Below are positions 16,945 through 24,612 of a stretch of DNA of 64,000 bases, piece by piece. A model generated the notes under the pieces. That model did not search any database, was not told the origin of the DNA, and saw only the letters and a program-made list of their open reading frames with translations. The translations under genes and the position numbers were made by a program. Each line of letters opens with the position of its first letter. Position 1 is the stretch's first letter. The stretch is from Actinomadura syzygii (GTDB lineage Bacteria; Actinomycetota; Actinomycetes; Streptosporangiales; Streptosporangiaceae): contig NZ_VSFF01000001.1 of the NCBI RefSeq assembly GCF_008085905.1, positions 310,001-374,000 on the forward strand, in the 5' to 3' direction.

Positions 16945-17470
16945 TGTCGTCTCCCAGCACGATCACCGATTCGTCCATGACCACGAGGGGCGTCCCAGCG
17001 GCGTCCGTGTAGTCCGTGCGCAGGGCGAGGACGACGAAGTCCCCGGCCTTGCCGTGTTTGCGCGACGCACTCGTGAGCCGCCGCTCGGCGTGCACGACCG
17101 TCCCGGCCGTGACGGGCGCGAGCAGCCGGACGGCCTGGCCGCCGTGCACCTGCCGGACCGGCAGGCCCGCCGTGCACGGCGACTCCCGCGCGGCGAGCCC
17201 GTCCGGCCGCAGCTCGCCCTCCGGCGGGCCGTCCGCCCAGCTCAGGATGCCGGTCAGGAACATCGGCGGCGCGACGACCGGGCGTCCGGCGGCCTCGTCG
17301 GCGCGGGCGGAGGCCGCGTACTCGTCGTCGCCGACCGCGACGGCGTACCGGCAGACGTCCCTGACCGTGACCTCGCCCAGCCGCTCCCGCTCGACCGCGC
17401 CCACCAGGCTCTCGGCCCGCGCGCACACCTCGTCGAGCGTGTCGGCGTTGCGCTCGTCGTCCTTCGTCAC
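16922..17470 (-). CDS. FAS1-like/MaoC N-terminal hydratase subunit
   Basis: A 182-residue hotdog protein of the FAS1-like dehydratase type, a paralogue of the protein encoded at 9007-9540. Features include MFLTGILSWADGPPEGELRPDGL and VHGGQAVRLLAPVTAGTVVHAERRL. I place the start at GTG 17470 (VTKDDERNAD); the frame continues to 17590 but that part crosses the divergent control region. It probably forms a heterodimeric CoA-ester hydratase with the overlapping downstream gene. Site F lies 43 bp upstream. Confidence 0.82.
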   Translation of the reverse strand: MTKDDERNADTLDEVCARAESLVGAVERERLGEVTVRDVCRYAVAVGDDEYAASARADEAAGRPVVAPPMFLTGILSWADGPPEGELRPDGLAARESPCTAGLPVRQVHGGQAVRLLAPVTAGTVVHAERRLTSASRKHGKAGDFVVLALRTDYTDAAGTPLVVMDESVIVLGDDSGDGHGG

Positions 17471-17512
17471 GGGGCCGACGTTTCCACGGCGTGCACGAGG
17501 CGGTAAGGCGAT

Positions 17513-17531
17513 CGTCCTGCTCACCGGACCG
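17513..17531. promoter_or_regulatory. Candidate regulator site F (19-bp inverted repeat)
   Basis: CGTCCTG-CTCAC-CGGACCG, in the divergent region between the hydratase (start 17470, minus) and the CoA-transferase (start 17608, plus). It is flanked by an inverted octamer: CGGTAAGG at 17501-17508 and CCTTACCG at 17558-17565. The same CCTTACCG element occurs beside site C (8945-8952), so it may be a shared promoter element. Confidence 0.65.
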
Positions 17532-17607
17532 CACCGGTTGGTGGCCGGGCGTCCGGTCCTTACCGTCGTCAGCACCCGCCCACCGAGCATCCGCAGGAGG
17601 TCCCCCC

Positions 17608-19902
17608 GTGATCCGTGTGCTGGAAATCGGCGACTTCGCCGCCCCGGACGCCGGGCGCACGCTCGTCGGCCTCGGCGCGGACGTCACGATCGTCGAGCCC
17701 GCCGGGGGCGCGCCGGAGCGCCGCGCCGACCCGGTCGGGTTCGCCCACCGCGCGGGCGGGAAGTCGGCGGCGACGGCGGCGGACGCGGCGGCCCTCGCGC
17801 CGTCCTGCGACGTGATCCTGGACGGCACCCTCGGCGACCCGTCCACCGCCGACATCGCCGCCGACCTGGTGCGGGCCGCCGGTCCCGGCGTCGTGCACAT
17901 CGTGCTGACGCCCTACGGCGACGCCGGTCCGGCGTCCGGCTGGCAGGCGACCGACCTCACCGTCGCGGCGGCGGGCGGCATGCTCGCGCTGGTCGGCCGC
18001 CCCGACCGGCCGCCGCTGCGGCCCTACGGCGACCAGGCCGTCCAGCTCGCGGGCGTGAACGCGGCGATCGCGGCGCTGCTCGCGGTCCGCGCGGGCGGTG
18101 GGCAGCGGGTGGTCGTGTCGGCGCAGGCGTCGGTCGCCGCGAGCCTGGAGTTCGGCGCGATCACCTACATCCACACGGGCCGCGTCCCGCCGCGCACCGG
18201 GAGCACGCACCCGCTCGCCCCGCACACGCTGTTCGCCACGGCGGACGGCGTCATCGCGGGCGGTCTCGGCGGCAGCCCCCGGATGTTCGACGCGCTGCTC
18301 GGCTGGCTCGTCGAGACCGGCGACGCGGGCGACCTCGCCGACGAGCGCTGGCAGGACGCCCACTACCGCGTGGTGCACCGGGAGGAGATCTTCCAGCGGC
18401 TCGCGAAGATCGTCCGGGACCGGGACCGCGACCGGCTCTTCCACGAGGGCCAGGCGCGCCGGCTCCCGTGGGCCGCGGTGCTGCGTCCGGACGAGCTGAC
18501 CGGGAACGCGCAGCTCCAGGACCGCGGGTTCTTCGCCGAACTCGTCACCGGCTCCGGTCCCGTCGTGGACGTGGGCTTCGCCGCCCGGGTGCGCGGCGCG
18601 GAACCGCCGGAACCGCTGCGGGTGCCGGAGCCGGACTCGCGTCCGACGCGCGAGGGCACGGCGCGGCGGCGGCGCGCGGCGTCCGGCAACACGCGCGGGG
18701 CGCTGGACGGGCTGCGCGTCCTCGACCTGACCTGGGTCCTCGCGGGCCCGTACGCGACGAAGACCCTCGCCGACCACGGCGCCGAGGTCATCAAGATCGA
18801 GTCGCGGCACCGGCCCGACCCGACCCGGTTCTCGACCGGCTTCCACCTGTCCCGCTCGGCGGACGCCGACCCGGACACCAGCGGCTACTTCAACAACGTC
18901 AACCGCAACAAGAAGAGCATCACGCTCAACCTCCGCACCGAGGAGGGCCGCGACCTCGCGCTGCGCCTCGCCGCGCACTGCGACCTGGTCGTGGAGAACT
19001 TCGCGGCGGGCGTCCTCGACCGGCTCGGCCTCGGCTACGAGCGGCTGCGCGCGGCGCGGCCGGACATCGTGGTGGTGAGCATGTCCGGCATGGGGCACAC
19101 CGGGCCGTGGCGCGACTACGTCTCCTACGCCGACGCTGTGTCCGCCCTGTCCGGCTGGACGGGCCTCACCGGCGAGCCGGGCGAACCGCCGGTCGGCGTC
19201 GTCTACGGCCTCGCCGACATCATCGCCGGGCACCACGCCGCCCTCGCCGCGATCGCCGCGCTGGACGTCCGCGACCGCACCGGCGAGGGCCAGCACGTCG
19301 ACCTCGCGCAACTGGAGACCGCCGCCGCGCACCTCGGGGACGCGATCGCCCGCGTCGGGTTCGGCGAGCGCGTCGAGCCGATCGGCAACCGGCACCCGCG
19401 CATGTCCCCGCACGGCGTGTTCCCCTGCCTCGGCGACGACACGTGGGTGGCGATCGCGGCGCGCGACGACGACGACTTCGCCCGCCTCCTCGCCGCGACC
19501 GGCCTGCCCGGCGACCCGTCCTGGACGACCCTGCCCGGACGCCGGGAGCACGAGGACGAGATCGAGCGCCGCCTCTCCGCCTGGACGAAGTCCCGGCCCG
19601 CCGAGTCGGTGGCCGAGACCCTCCAGCGCCACGGGATCCCCGCGTACGCGGTGCGCGACGGCCGCACGCTCGTCGAACACGACGAGGCCCTGCGCGCGTG
19701 GGACTTCTACCGCCCGCTCGACCACCCCGCGAGCGGGACGTTCCTGCACGAGGGCCTCCCCGTCCGGATGGCCCGCGCCCCGGGCGGCGTCACCGCGCCC
19801 GCCCCGCGCCTCGGCGAACACACCGCCGGGGTGCTGACGGACCTGCTCGGCCTGAGCACCGCCGAACAGGACGCCCTGCGCACAGCCGGCGTCCTGGAAT
19901 AG
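17608..19902 (+). CDS. Class III (CaiB/BaiF-type) CoA-transferase, two domains fused
   Basis: A 764-residue protein made of two CoA-transferase III domains, roughly 1-360 and 375-764. The second is full length and begins LDGLRVLDLTWVLAGPYATKTLADHGAEV; its likely catalytic Asp is in YGLADIIAGHHAAL. The first is shorter and retains an Asp at the matching place (YGDQAVQLAGVNAA). Known members of the family act as dimers and move CoA between carboxylates; a fused form could be an intramolecular pair. Activation of an acid before the hydratases is the likely role. The GTG start has AGGAGG 7 nt upstream. Confidence 0.88.
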   Translation: MIRVLEIGDFAAPDAGRTLVGLGADVTIVEPAGGAPERRADPVGFAHRAGGKSAATAADAAALAPSCDVILDGTLGDPSTADIAADLVRAAGPGVVHIVLTPYGDAGPASGWQATDLTVAAAGGMLALVGRPDRPPLRPYGDQAVQLAGVNAAIAALLAVRAGGGQRVVVSAQASVAASLEFGAITYIHTGRVPPRTGSTHPLAPHTLFATADGVIAGGLGGSPRMFDALLGWLVETGDAGDLADERWQDAHYRVVHREEIFQRLAKIVRDRDRDRLFHEGQARRLPWAAVLRPDELTGNAQLQDRGFFAELVTGSGPVVDVGFAARVRGAEPPEPLRVPEPDSRPTREGTARRRRAASGNTRGALDGLRVLDLTWVLAGPYATKTLADHGAEVIKIESRHRPDPTRFSTGFHLSRSADADPDTSGYFNNVNRNKKSITLNLRTEEGRDLALRLAAHCDLVVENFAAGVLDRLGLGYERLRAARPDIVVVSMSGMGHTGPWRDYVSYADAVSALSGWTGLTGEPGEPPVGVVYGLADIIAGHHAALAAIAALDVRDRTGEGQHVDLAQLETAAAHLGDAIARVGFGERVEPIGNRHPRMSPHGVFPCLGDDTWVAIAARDDDDFARLLAATGLPGDPSWTTLPGRREHEDEIERRLSAWTKSRPAESVAETLQRHGIPAYAVRDGRTLVEHDEALRAWDFYRPLDHPASGTFLHEGLPVRMARAPGGVTAPAPRLGEHTAGVLTDLLGLSTAEQDALRTAGVLE

Positions 19903-19912
19903 GACGCGCACA

Positions 19913-20863
19913 ATGGAAGAGAACGAACACGACCTGCTCGTCCGGTCGATGACCTGGGAGGCGGACGGGGTCCTGTCCGTCGTGCTGGCCCGGCCGGACG
20001 GCGCGGCGCTGCCGCCCTGGGAGCCGGGCGCCCATCTGGAGCTCGACCTCGGGAAATGGATCCGCCAGTACTCGCTGTGGGGGACGCCCGCCGACACCGC
20101 GACCTACCGGATCGGCATCCTCTACCAGCCCGACGGCCGGGGCGGATCCGCGTACGTGCACGAGGAGCTGCGGCCCGGCCAGGTGGTGCGGGTGCGCGGG
20201 CCGCGCAACCGGTTCCCGCTGGTGGACGCGCCGCGCTACCTGTTCCTCGCGGGCGGCATCGGCATCACGCCGCTGCTGCCGATGATGGCGCGGGCGTCGG
20301 CGGACGGCGTCCCCTGGCGGCTCGTGTACGGCGGGCGGAGCCGGACGTCGATGGCGTTCCTGCGGGAACTCGTCCCGTACGGGGACGCGGTGACCGTCGT
20401 CCCGGAGGACGGCGGCGGACGTCCCGACCTCGACGCCCTGCTCGGCACGCCCGAACCGGACACGGCGGTCTACTGCTGCGGCCCCGAGGGCCTGCTCGCC
20501 GCGGTCGAGCAGCGGTGCGCCGCGTGGCCGGACGGCAGCCTGCACGTCGAGCGCTTCGCCGCCGCGCCCCGCGACCCGTCCCTGGACGGCGACGACACCG
20601 CCTTCCAGGTGGAGTGCGCGCGGTCCGGCCTGACCGTGGACGTCGCCGCCGACGAGTCGGTCGTCGACGCGCTGGACCGCTCCGGGATCTCCGTCCCGAC
20701 CGCCTGCGGCGAGGGCATCTGCGGGACGTGCGAGACGTCCGTCCTCGCCGGGGTCCCGGACCACCGCGACGAACTGCTGACCGACGCGGAGCGGGAGGCC
20801 GGGCGCACGATGATGCCGTGCGTCTCCCGCTGCCTGTCGGGACGCCTCGTCCTCGATCTTTAA
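19913..20863 (+). CDS. FMN/2Fe-2S oxidoreductase, phthalate-dioxygenase-reductase/VanB type
   Basis: A 316-residue reductase with three domains: an FMN-binding barrel (RQYSLWGTP), an NADH-binding domain (AGGIGITPLLPMM near 112-124) and a C-terminal plant-type ferredoxin domain with Cys in CGEGICGTC...MPC. This class feeds electrons from NADH straight to a Rieske oxygenase, so it is the expected partner of the oxygenase encoded at 11116. It lies 10 nt after the CoA-transferase gene. Confidence 0.92.
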   Translation: MEENEHDLLVRSMTWEADGVLSVVLARPDGAALPPWEPGAHLELDLGKWIRQYSLWGTPADTATYRIGILYQPDGRGGSAYVHEELRPGQVVRVRGPRNRFPLVDAPRYLFLAGGIGITPLLPMMARASADGVPWRLVYGGRSRTSMAFLRELVPYGDAVTVVPEDGGGRPDLDALLGTPEPDTAVYCCGPEGLLAAVEQRCAAWPDGSLHVERFAAAPRDPSLDGDDTAFQVECARSGLTVDVAADESVVDALDRSGISVPTACGEGICGTCETSVLAGVPDHRDELLTDAEREAGRTMMPCVSRCLSGRLVLDL

Positions 20864-20872
20864 GGAGACGGC

Positions 20873-21880
20873 ATGAAGGTCGGCATCCGGATCCCCGCGT
20901 GCGACCGTCCGGACCGGCTCGCGTCCGTCGCGGCGCGGGCGGAGCGGCTCGGCTTCGACGAGGTCTGGTTCCCCGACTCGCAACTGCTGTGGCGGGACGT
21001 CTTCTCCGTCCTGTCGGTGACGGCCCTGCGCACCGAGCGGATCGGGCTCGGGACCGCCGTGACGAACGTCGCGACCCGGCACCCGTCGGTCGTCGCGTCG
21101 GCGGCGCGGACGGTCGCGGAGCTGGCGCCCGGCCGCTTCACCCTCGGGCTCGGCGTCGGGAACAGCTCCGTCCTGCCGGTCGGGATGCGGGCGAGCACCG
21201 GCGCGGAGTTCGCGGCGGGCGTCGCGCAGGTGCGGGCGCTGCTCGCGGGCGACGAGTGGGACTACGGGCCGGTGCGGTCGCGGCTGCGGGACCCGGCGCC
21301 GTCCGTCCCGATCCAGGTGGCCGCGAGCGGGCCGCGCAACCTGCGGCTGGCGGGTGCGGTGGCGGACGGGGTCGTGCTGCTCAGCGGCGTCTCCCCCGAC
21401 ACCCTCGCCGCCGCCGCGAAGCAGGTCGGGGAGGGGGCGCGCGAGGCCGGGCGGACGGCGGACGTCCCGCTGACGGTGTCGGCGTTCTGCGAGGTCACCG
21501 ACGACGTGGCCGCGTCCGCCCGGAAACTGAAGCCCATCTGCGCGTCGATCGCGCAGAACGGCGGGGCGCCCTTCCTCGCGCTCGCCGGGATCGACGTGTC
21601 GGTGCCCGCCCGCGTGGACGAGGTCTACCCCGACCTCGTCCACGCGGAGGACTGGGACCGGGCCGTCGAGGTCGCGGGCCGCTGGATCTCCGACGACGAC
21701 GCCCTCGCCTTCGCCGACGCCTTCTGCCTCATCGGCACCGCCGACGAGATCGCGGCGCGGCTCCGCGAGACGTTCGCGGCGGGCGCGTCAGGCGTCTTCC
21801 TCCAGCACGTCGGCTCCTACGACCCGCCGCACGACCTCATCGAGGCCGTGGGCGGCGACGTCCTGCCCTCTCTGAGCTGA
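20873..21880 (+). CDS. LLM-class (luciferase-like) flavin/F420-dependent oxidoreductase
   Basis: A 335-residue luciferase-like monooxygenase fold protein (ERLGFDEVWFPDSQ, RIGLGTAVTNVATRHPSVVAS, FTLGLGVGNSS). Members use FMNH2 or reduced F420. TIM-barrel signatures are clear, but the cofactor cannot be decided from sequence alone. AAGGAG precedes the ATG by 6 nt. It is the last gene of the CoA-transferase operon and converges on the DUF1269 gene with no gap. Confidence 0.88.
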   Translation: MKVGIRIPACDRPDRLASVAARAERLGFDEVWFPDSQLLWRDVFSVLSVTALRTERIGLGTAVTNVATRHPSVVASAARTVAELAPGRFTLGLGVGNSSVLPVGMRASTGAEFAAGVAQVRALLAGDEWDYGPVRSRLRDPAPSVPIQVAASGPRNLRLAGAVADGVVLLSGVSPDTLAAAAKQVGEGAREAGRTADVPLTVSAFCEVTDDVAASARKLKPICASIAQNGGAPFLALAGIDVSVPARVDEVYPDLVHAEDWDRAVEVAGRWISDDDALAFADAFCLIGTADEIAARLRETFAAGASGVFLQHVGSYDPPHDLIEAVGGDVLPSLS

Positions 21881-22384
21881 TCAGGCGTACTGGGGGGCGC
21901 GGGCGGTCTTGACCGCCTCGCGGAGGTGCTGCTCCTCCTCGTCGGACAGGGACGTCTGGATGATGTGGCCGCCGAGCGGGGCCATCTCCGGGATGACCTT
22001 GTCCGGGTTGCGCTTGTCGGCGAGGACGAACACCGCCGCGCCGCCGGGCGGCAGGTGGTCGCCCAGGTTGCGCATGAAGCTGTCGTCGATCCCGAGGTCG
22101 GACGAGGCGCCCATGGCCGCGCCCGCCGCGCCGCCGATCGCCATGCCGAGCAGCGGCATGAAGAAGATGAGCCCGATCAGCCCGCCCCACGCGGCGCCGC
22201 CGAGCGCGCCGCCCGCGGCGAGGTTGCGGGCCTGGTGGAGCTTGATCTTGCCGCCCTCGCGGTGCTCGACGATGACGAGGTCGGCCAGCTCGATGACGTG
22301 CTCCTTCTGCAACTGGACGAGCTTGTCCCTGGCCCGTTCGGCGGCGGGCAGGTCGTCGTAGGCGACGGCGATCAGATCGCTCAT
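21881..22384 (-). CDS. DUF1269-type protein with glycine-zipper membrane segments
   Basis: A 167-residue protein starting MSDLIAVAYDD, preceded by AGGGGG. The centre is a Gly/Ala-rich hydrophobic hairpin (GGALGGAAWGGLIGLIFFMPLLG, then GGAAGAAMGA), flanked by a soluble N-terminal part (RARDKLVQLQKE) and a C-terminal part. This fits the DUF1269 family, often stress-associated; no biochemical function is known to me. It lies 71 nt downstream of LtrA on the same strand and may be co-transcribed. An upstream ATG at 22468 would overlap LtrA and is less likely. Confidence 0.82.
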   Translation of the reverse strand: MSDLIAVAYDDLPAAERARDKLVQLQKEHVIELADLVIVEHREGGKIKLHQARNLAAGGALGGAAWGGLIGLIFFMPLLGMAIGGAAGAAMGASSDLGIDDSFMRNLGDHLPPGGAAVFVLADKRNPDKVIPEMAPLGGHIIQTSLSDEEEQHLREAVKTARAPQYA

Positions 22385-22455
22385 GGTTCCCCCTGTGAGC
22401 TGCTTTGCCGGTGTGTGCAGGAAATGTGCACGTGCGTTACTTACCTCCGTCTTCG

Positions 22456-23634
22456 TCATGTCTCCCACCGGACTTCGTCAATTCTCCGTTGGGCCAGGGT
22501 GCCGACGACCGTCAGAACGCAGGCGGCGGCGATCCCGGCGACGACGGCGGCCGTCCCGGCGCGCGGCGCGGCGAGCGGCAGCAGCAGGACGGCGGCCACG
22601 CAGCCGAGCACCGCCGCCGGACGGTAGACGCGGCCCGCGACGACGGGGGCGTGGATCGTCCACAGCAGGACGACGAACACGCTCACCGGGACCGCGACGG
22701 CGTAGCAGATCGCGAGGGACGAGGCGCGCACCTCATGCCCGGCCGCCTCGACCGCCGCCTCCAGCCCCGCGCCCAGTGCGGCGAGCGCCGCGAAGATCCC
22801 GTAATGGCCGTATCCCCAGGCGTAGGAGCGTTCACGCCGGTCGCTGAGGCCCTGCCCGGCCGGGGCCAGGAAGTACAGCCACCAGAGCGCGAACAGCAGC
22901 ACGAGGCCGGACAGCGCGACGACAACGAGCGGCACGCCGATCTCGGCCGCCTCCAGCGACCCCGCGACGCCCCGGGACGCGGCGAGCACGCTCTCCCCGA
23001 ACAGGATGATCGTGAAAAGACCGTAGCGCTCGGCGATGTGGTGCGGGTGCCAGGCGGTGGGCGCGGCCCGCTCCGCCCACCACGGCACCGCCAGTTCGAG
23101 AACGGCCAGCGCGGCGAAGAGCGGCACCCGTCCGGACGACGGCAGCGCGCCCGTCTCGTTGACGACGAGGTTGGAGATCCAGCCGACTTCCAGGACGGCG
23201 ATCCCGGCGGCGTAGCGGAACGCGGTGGGGCGGCCCGCCGCGTCCTCGATTCCGGCGCGCACCCATTGGGCGAAGAGCGCGGCCCGCATGACGAAATAGC
23301 CCGCCGTGACGGCGCGGAAGTCGGAATGGTCGAACGCGGCGGGCACACCGGCGGCGATGACCAATACCCCGGCCATTTGCACCATGGTCAGCAGCCGGTA
23401 GGCGACGTCGTCGGTGTCGTACGCGGACGCGAACCACGTGAAGTTCATCCACGCCCACCACACGGCGAAGAACACCTGGAGGAAGGGGAGGAGCCCAGAG
23501 AGCCCGTTCCCGGTGGCGACGTCGTGGGCGAGCCGGGCCGTGACGGCCGCGACCGCAACCACGAAGGTGAGGTCGAACAGCAGCTCAAGCTGGCTCGACG
23601 CGCGGTGCGGCTCGTCGATCGCACGCGCGCTCAT
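22456..23634 (-). CDS. Low-temperature-requirement A (LtrA)-type multi-spanning membrane protein
   Basis: A 392-residue protein with about ten to twelve hydrophobic helices. It opens with the LtrA hallmark SSQLELLFDLTFVVAVAAV and contains WWAWMNFTWFASAYDTDD and HHIAERYGLFTIILFGESVL. The family was named for a Listeria cold-growth phenotype; the molecular role is not known. The start at 23634 is the first ATG before the family region; the open frame runs to 23748 across its own promoter. That promoter matches the ECF41-type promoter facing the other way, linking LtrA to the adjacent sigma-factor operon. Confidence 0.9.
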   Translation of the reverse strand: MSARAIDEPHRASSQLELLFDLTFVVAVAAVTARLAHDVATGNGLSGLLPFLQVFFAVWWAWMNFTWFASAYDTDDVAYRLLTMVQMAGVLVIAAGVPAAFDHSDFRAVTAGYFVMRAALFAQWVRAGIEDAAGRPTAFRYAAGIAVLEVGWISNLVVNETGALPSSGRVPLFAALAVLELAVPWWAERAAPTAWHPHHIAERYGLFTIILFGESVLAASRGVAGSLEAAEIGVPLVVVALSGLVLLFALWWLYFLAPAGQGLSDRRERSYAWGYGHYGIFAALAALGAGLEAAVEAAGHEVRASSLAICYAVAVPVSVFVVLLWTIHAPVVAGRVYRPAAVLGCVAAVLLLPLAAPRAGTAAVVAGIAAACVLTVVGTLAQRRIDEVRWET

Positions 23635-23705
23635 CCGGACCCGGATCCGGCACAGGGTACTCGTCGGTGGCAAGGCCCGCTCCCGTCGCTCCGTCCCGTC
23701 GACTA

Positions 23706-23732
23706 GACCGGACAGCCCCCCGATCTGTGACA
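23706..23732 (-). promoter_or_regulatory. Predicted ECF41-type promoter for LtrA
   Basis: On the minus strand TGTCACA (23732-23726), 16 bp, then GGTC (23709-23706). The motif reported for ECF41 sigma factors is TGTCACA-N16-CGTC; here one base differs in the -10 part. The divergent promoter at 23775-23801 has the same spacing and the same GGTC. Confidence 0.72.
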
Positions 23733-23774
23733 GCCAATGCCGGGCCAATTACTTCAAAAGACTTTCGGCGAACC

Positions 23775-23801
23775 TGTCACAGCGCGGTTCTCTACCCGGT
23801 C
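23775..23801 (+). promoter_or_regulatory. Predicted ECF41-type promoter for the sigma-factor operon
   Basis: TGTCACA (23775-23781), 16 bp, GGTC (23798-23801), about 55 bp before the SDR start at 23856. It mirrors the promoter at 23706-23732. Because two ECF41 genes are in the operon it drives, positive autoregulation is predicted. Confidence 0.75.
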
Positions 23802-23855
23802 TTAGCTGGCGACCGAGTGGGCAACCAACGCCTCAACGGAAACGGAGGGCTCCCA

Positions 23856-24602
23856 ATGAAGATCGTGGTCATCGGCGGAACCGGCCTCATCGGGTCGAAG
23901 CTCGTGGCGGGGCTCGGCGAGCGCGGCCACGAGGCGGTCGCCGCCTCGCCGAACACCGGGGTGAACACCCTGACCGGCGAGGGGCTGGCCGACGCGGTGG
24001 CGGGCGCGGACGTGGTGATCGACGTGTCGAACTCGCCGTCGTTCGAGGACGCGGCGGTGCTGGACTTCTTCCGGAGGTCGACCGGCAACCTGCTCGCCGC
24101 GGAGGCGAAGGCCGGGGTCGGCCACCATGTGGCGCTGTCGGTGGTGGGCACCGGACGGCGTCCCGACATCGGCTACTTCGCGGCGAAGAACGCGCAGGAG
24201 GAGCTGATCAAGCAGTCGGGGATCCCGTACTCGATCGTCCACGCGACGCAGTTCTTCGAGTTCGCGCACGCCATCGCGGACGGCGCCACCGACGGCGACG
24301 CGGTGCGGATGCCGCCCGTGGCGTTCCAGCCGATCGCGGGCGACGAGGTCGCGAAGGCGGTCGGACGCGCCGCGCTGGGCGAGCCGCTGAACGGGGACGC
24401 CGAGATCGGCGGGCCGGAGCGGTTCCAGATGGACGACTTCTTCCGCTCCGCGCTGACCGCCTGGGGCGACGAGCGGCACGTCGTCACCGACCCGCACGCG
24501 CGCTACTTCGGCGCCGAGCTGAACGAGCCCGACCTCGTGCCGGTGGAGGGCGCGACGCTCGCCGAGGTCAAGTACGCCGACTGGCTCGCCGCCAACAAGT
24601 AG
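23856..24602 (+). CDS. NmrA-like atypical SDR, NAD(P)H-binding protein
   Basis: A 248-residue Rossmann protein with VVIGGTGLIGSKL at the N-terminus and no YxxxK catalytic pair, as in NmrA-like atypical SDRs. ECF41 loci typically include a carboxymuconolactone decarboxylase, oxidoreductase or epimerase (COE) gene under direct sigma control; this is the likely COE gene here. GGAGG sits 7 nt before the ATG. It heads a closely packed run of eight genes. Confidence 0.85.
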   Translation: MKIVVIGGTGLIGSKLVAGLGERGHEAVAASPNTGVNTLTGEGLADAVAGADVVIDVSNSPSFEDAAVLDFFRRSTGNLLAAEAKAGVGHHVALSVVGTGRRPDIGYFAAKNAQEELIKQSGIPYSIVHATQFFEFAHAIADGATDGDAVRMPPVAFQPIAGDEVAKAVGRAALGEPLNGDAEIGGPERFQMDDFFRSALTAWGDERHVVTDPHARYFGAELNEPDLVPVEGATLAEVKYADWLAANK

Positions 24603-24612
24603 GACGACTGCG

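Noticed and set aside
17016..19952. A 978-codon plus-strand frame overlapping the CoA-transferase gene
   Set aside because: The CoA-transferase frame explains the same DNA with recognisable domains; the other frame is Arg-rich shadow sequence.
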